From: Verrucomicrobiaceae bacterium
GTDB lineage: Bacteria; Verrucomicrobiota; Verrucomicrobiia; Chthoniobacterales; Chthoniobacteraceae
NCBI GenBank assembly: GCA_005791535.1
Contig: SXWH01000069.1
Location: forward strand, 1 to 34,707
Length of the DNA: 34,707 nucleotides
Reading direction: 5' to 3'
Part shown: positions 32,230 through 34,707 of the stretch, piece after piece
Numbering within the stretch: the stretch's first letter is position 1
How the letters are laid out: each line of letters opens with the position of its first letter
Translations under genes and position numbers: made by a program
The notes under the pieces: model-generated
What the model was told of the DNA's origin: nothing
What the model saw: the letters and a program-made list of their open reading frames with translations, nothing else
Database searches by the model: none

Positions 32230-33097
32230 ACACCCTTTCTCCTCGGTCATTATTTGGATTGCTGCCGCGATGTTTGCTACGTCCGGAATCCTCGAAGCGG
32301 CAACTTATGGCAGCGGCAGTCGCTCGTATTCCTCGTCGCGCCGCAGTAGCTTTTCGAGCAGTCGCTCCAGCAGCAGTTCGAGCAACCGTTCCAGTTTCAG
32401 TTCCAGCAATTCGTCGAACAGCAACAAGAGCACAAGCCGCCCGACCTCGCCGGGGTTTGACCACAGCGCTGCAAGCGCGAAGAAGTCCACACCGACGCCG
32501 CCGCGGAATTCCAGCACGGTGCGCACGGGGCCTACTTCGCACACTTCGGGTTCGGGCTGGCCGATCCCGAGTTCCTCCAGCCGGCGCGATTCGGACAGGC
32601 GGTCATACGCCGCTCCGACTCCCACCCCGGCGCCAACGCCCAGACCCATCGATAAAGCCCGGCGCGTTCTCGGTTCCTACTCGGAGTTCGGTCGCACGGA
32701 GTATGCCGACAGCTTTTCGCCCGCGTTCTGGTGGTGGTTGCTCGACCAGCCTGCACGGGTCCGTGCGGAATGGGCCCACCATCATCGAGTTGAAATGGAC
32801 CCGAAGCGCTACAACGCGCTTGTTGCCTCCGACGCCGCAATCCCCGGTGAACTTGCGAAGCTCGATGAAGCCGGCACTCCGCGCAGCGCGACGCAGGTTC
32901 CTCCGGGAATCGAATCGGCGTCCTGGACGACGATGGATCTCGAAGCAGACACCCAAGTCGAGTCCGACAGCCCTGCGCGCGTTGCTTCCGCTGTGCAGCC
33001 GGATTCAAACGGACGACTCCAGTTCTGGCTGATTCTCCTCGCTGGCGGCGGATTTGTTTTCTGGCTGGTCTTCGTCAAACGCTGGCAGGTCGATTGA
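32222..33097 (+). CDS. Exported Ser/Arg-rich protein with C-terminal membrane helix
   Basis: 291 residues from TTG 32222, favoured because it gives a compact signal (MNKHPFSSVIIWIAAAMFAT) with GGAA 5 bases upstream and couples to the previous stop; ATG 32180 would add 14 residues. Residues about 31-73 are almost only Ser, Arg and Asn (SGSRSYSSSRRSSFSSSRSS), a low-complexity Ser/Arg block, followed by a Pro/Thr/Ser linker (PTPTPAPTPRPIDKARRV). A folded region of about 155-235 is rich in Trp/His (AFWWWLLDQP, RAEWAHHHRVEMDPKRYN). It ends in a membrane helix WLILLAGGGFVFWLVFVKRW. The Ser/Arg block resembles the phosphorylated regions of Bacillus CotB/CotG. Family unrecognised. Confidence 0.75.
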   Translation: MNKHPFSSVIIWIAAAMFATSGILEAATYGSGSRSYSSSRRSSFSSSRSSSSSSNRSSFSSSNSSNSNKSTSRPTSPGFDHSAASAKKSTPTPPRNSSTVRTGPTSHTSGSGWPIPSSSSRRDSDRRSYAAPTPTPAPTPRPIDKARRVLGSYSEFGRTEYADSFSPAFWWWLLDQPARVRAEWAHHHRVEMDPKRYNALVASDAAIPGELAKLDEAGTPRSATQVPPGIESASWTTMDLEADTQVESDSPARVASAVQPDSNGRLQFWLILLAGGGFVFWLVFVKRWQVD

Positions 33098-33118
33098 TTT
33101 TCTCTAAACACCACCATC

Positions 33119-33352
33119 ATGCATCTACCCGAACATTTCCCTGGCGATATCGTGGCCACTCTCGCGTTTGGAATCATCGCAATCCTTCTCGTCGTGGCTG
33201 GCTACAAGCTCTTTGACTGGGCCCTGCCAAAGCTCGATTTCGACGAGGAGATCAAGAAGGGCAACGTTGCGATGGGCATGGTCGTCGGTGCCTTCATCAT
33301 CGGAATCTGCCTCGTCGTCGCCCGCGTTGTCGCTGCTGTTCTCGGGAGCTGA
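33119..33352 (+). CDS. DUF350 family membrane protein (YjfL-like)
   Basis: 77 residues with two transmembrane helices: about 13-29 (ATLAFGIIAILLVVAGYKLF) and 51-75 (MGMVVGAFIIGICLVVARVV). The loop with KLDFDEEIKKGNVAMG is the DUF350/YjfL signature (D..EEI..GN.A.A). It shares one base with the next gene (stop TGA 33350-33352, ATG 33352). DUF350 proteins often sit beside DUF4178 proteins, PspA and spermidine-synthase-like genes in envelope-stress clusters; no PspA is in this window. Confidence 0.85.
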   Translation: MHLPEHFPGDIVATLAFGIIAILLVVAGYKLFDWALPKLDFDEEIKKGNVAMGMVVGAFIIGICLVVARVVAAVLGS

Positions 33353-33981
33353 TGAACACGCCGGACCCGCGAGGAAAGACCCTTTGGGAGATGTTCCGGG
33401 ACTGGATGCAGAAATCCGAAGACCCGTATCCGCAATCCGGCCAGACCGCGCCGGCAAGTGTCGTCGATCAAATGCGCGCGGAGCCGGAGTTCTACAATCC
33501 TCTCGGCCTGAACCCGGGCGACCTCATCCAAGTGAACGCGGACTCCCGCGAAGTCGCCGAGGTTCACGACATCACGCGGAGGCTGCAGAGCTCGGACTTT
33601 TCCTGCGCCGACTACATCCTCAAAGCGAGTGAGCCCGAGAAAGTCCGGGTCTATCCCGGCGATGAACGCGGACTCGTGCGAATCCACCTTTATCTCTACG
33701 AGCAATTCCCCGTGGATCCGGGCTTCCTCGATGTTGTCAACGACACCACGGGAGTTTTCGATATCACCGATGACAATACGGGTATCACCACGCGCTATGA
33801 ACGATTGCATGGTGTGACGGGGCCATACCGGACGAGTGTAAGAATGCTCGGCCCGGACGGCATGAAACGCGGTGCCATGGAATACTGGGATTGGTGGAAA
33901 AATGACGTCACCCCGGTCGAGTTTGTCTTCGTCGAACGGACCGGCCGCACCATTCAAATATGGCGGGGAACACCCTTGTAG
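33352..33981 (+). CDS. DUF4178-like protein
   Basis: 209 residues; ATG 33352 shares its first base with the DUF350 stop. The central region (about 53-110) reads LGLNPGDLIQVNADSREVAE, followed by an ADYILKASEPEKVRVYPGDE stretch. This fits the DUF4178 pattern of G-D-x-I/V, an x-V turn, a Y-x-L strand and a closing strand. The latter half contains a beta-rich stretch and two Trp-rich segments (AMEYWDWWKNDVTPVEFVFV). No signal peptide. The position after DUF350 is the usual DUF350/DUF4178 neighbourhood and supports the call. Function unknown; likely a cytosolic partner of the membrane module. It is the last gene of the module. Confidence 0.7.
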   Translation: MNTPDPRGKTLWEMFRDWMQKSEDPYPQSGQTAPASVVDQMRAEPEFYNPLGLNPGDLIQVNADSREVAEVHDITRRLQSSDFSCADYILKASEPEKVRVYPGDERGLVRIHLYLYEQFPVDPGFLDVVNDTTGVFDITDDNTGITTRYERLHGVTGPYRTSVRMLGPDGMKRGAMEYWDWWKNDVTPVEFVFVERTGRTIQIWRGTPL

Positions 33982-34024
33982 TGCAAAGCACTGAGCCCGA
34001 CACAAAGTAGCAGGAAATGATGCC

Positions 34025-34228
34025 GTGCTAACCCACGGATGCGATTGCTCGCGGAGTAGTAGAAGGAGGCAGACGCGGGTGTCGCAGGAATGGCTCGCAG
34101 CGACGCTGCATCTAAAAAGCGCGTCCAACGCCTGCCAGATCATCCGGTGCTACAAACGCGAGCGGGAGAAGGTGGACTTGCCGAAGGTACTCATCGGCTA
34201 TGTAAACACCGCAAAGGCCTACGAATGA
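34025..34228 (+). pseudogene. Possible remnant of a REP-associated transposase (RAYT) C-terminus
   Basis: A 67-residue frame from GTG 34025 holds RRRQTRVSQEWLAATLHLKS, then ASNACQIIRCYKREREKVDL. This resembles the C-terminal helix-turn-helix that follows the Y1 transposase domain in REP-associated transposases (pattern T-x-S-x-x-WLA-x-x-L-x-hxSASN-x-x-Q-x-IRR with an LPK-x-L tail). The catalytic HUH/Tyr domain is missing and there is no matching frame upstream, so if real it is a decayed fragment. The 21-bp dyad array begins 99 bases downstream. Alternatives: a free-standing small HTH protein, or chance. Low to moderate confidence. Confidence 0.45.
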
Positions 34229-34326
34229 AGCGGTGGGCCACAGACGAAAGCTGTCAATTTTCGCACGCTTACCCATATTTCCCTATTTCCCTCTCTGCCC
34301 CATGCACGCCTGGTTCAGCAGTCGGA

Positions 34327-34662
34327 ATGGGTGGTTTTGTCGTTCGACAGAATGGTTCTGTCGGACGACAGAATCATTCTGCGACGGTGCAGAATCGTTC
34401 TGCGCTGCCCCAAGGTTGTTCTGCAAAGCGACAGAATCATCCTGCGGTGCCCCAGGATGGTTCTGCAAAGCGACAAAACCGTTTTGCGCCGTCGCAGAAT
34501 GGTTCTGCACGACGACAGAATCGTTCTGCAAAAGCGCAGAATCGTTTTGCACGACGACAGAATCACCTCGGGGCAGGGTAGGGTCGTTTTGTCGGACGAC
34601 AGAATCATTCTGCGGGACGACAGAACCATTCTGCAAAGGCGCAGAACCGCTCTGTTTTTCAC
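34327..34662. repeat. 21-bp dyad-symmetric tandem array (16 units)
   Basis: Sixteen consecutive units of exactly 21 bp, in register from 34327 to 34662, most starting CAGAA at 34348, 34369, 34390 and every 21 bases thereafter. Consensus CAGAATSRTTCTG followed by an 8-bp variable spacer (CSGACGAC/CAAAGCGA/CGCTGCCC variants). Units at 34369 and 34600 hold perfect 6+1+6 palindromes (CAGAAT-C-ATTCTG); others vary mainly at the centre or in the spacer. Because 21 is divisible by three the frame stays open in most directions (heptapeptide QNRSAKR-like), which I interpret as a by-product. The first unit (34327) is diverged; the flank after 34662 is out of register. The sequence from 34229 to 34326 and after 34663 shows nothing recognisable. 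Confidence 0.95.
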
Positions 34663-34707
34663 TCAGGAGAGCCGGGACGGCGGGGAGGGCGCGGTGATGC
34701 CGCTCTG

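Noticed and set aside
34327..34662. CRISPR array or protein-coding heptapeptide gene
   Set aside because: There is no repeat-spacer structure; the open frames on both strands follow from the 21-bp period, and no start or ribosome-binding site supports translation.

Overview
The window looks like a piece of a moderately GC-rich chromosome (about 60% by eye) from a member of Verrucomicrobiota, most likely near Chthoniobacterales/Spartobacteria. This is inferred from gene content: a giant exported lamin-tail/LamG/CotH protein with the 'DAEGDGLSNFAEYAFGRQP' tail typical of the phylum, Tat-exported sugar-isomerase TIM barrels, a DUF3276 PUR-like protein, an SGNH esterase beside a ConA-like glucanase-fold protein, and many tightly packed genes joined by 4-base ATGA/GTGA overlaps. 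No rRNA, tRNA, CRISPR array or complete insertion sequence was seen.

Layout. 1-640: 3' end of gapA, its terminator, and a 42-bp tandem repeat array. 641-2379 (minus): pta followed by an exported BSP-family zinc peptidase. 2583-4311 (plus): DUF3276 protein, then infA overlapping a YqjD-like/YqjE-like/third-membrane-protein cassette. 4455-6116: a 38-residue lipoprotein with its own promoter and terminator, then an overlapping pair of unrecognised soluble proteins. 6168-12101 (plus): a seven-gene lipid-modification operon (fatty acid desaturase, FAD amine-oxidase-like protein, DUF1365, cyclopropane-fatty-acid synthase, DUF1475, DUF2062, DUF1295). 12067-14477 (minus): a KefB/C-type K+/H+ antiporter and its KefF/G-type quinone reductase. 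14633-15664: a second, divergent CFA-synthase-like methyltransferase. 15734-18984 (plus): exported SGNH hydrolase, ConA-like lectin/glucanase-fold protein, Sel1-repeat protein. 18991-23433 (minus): MBOAT acyltransferase, Tat-exported sugar isomerase, TRIC-type channel, exported hypothetical, soluble hypothetical. 23535-24083 (plus): membrane protein. 24075-27254 (minus): PilC/GspF, queG, Tat-exported hydroxypyruvate-isomerase-like protein. 27313-32001 (minus): the giant CotH protein. 32008-33981 (plus): four-gene module with a small protein, a Ser/Arg-rich exported protein, DUF350 and DUF4178-like proteins. 34025-34707: a possible remnant of a REP-associated transposase (RAYT) C-terminus, then a 21-bp dyad-symmetric tandem array.

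How genes may work together. The desaturase, flavoprotein, DUF1365 protein and CFA synthase look like one pathway that introduces a double bond into acyl chains and then alkylates it. The Kef pair (electrophile-gated K+ efflux) and the second CFA-like enzyme next to it fit a membrane or oxidative-stress theme. The giant CotH-kinase protein and the divergently encoded Ser/Arg-rich exported protein resemble the Bacillus CotH kinase with its Ser-rich CotB/CotG substrates, and this is the most testable new idea here. The two repeat arrays at the ends of the window have periods of 42 and 21 bp, carry one dyad per unit in nearly all units, and place the dyads on one face of the helix. They look like related families of DNA-level repeats rather than genes.
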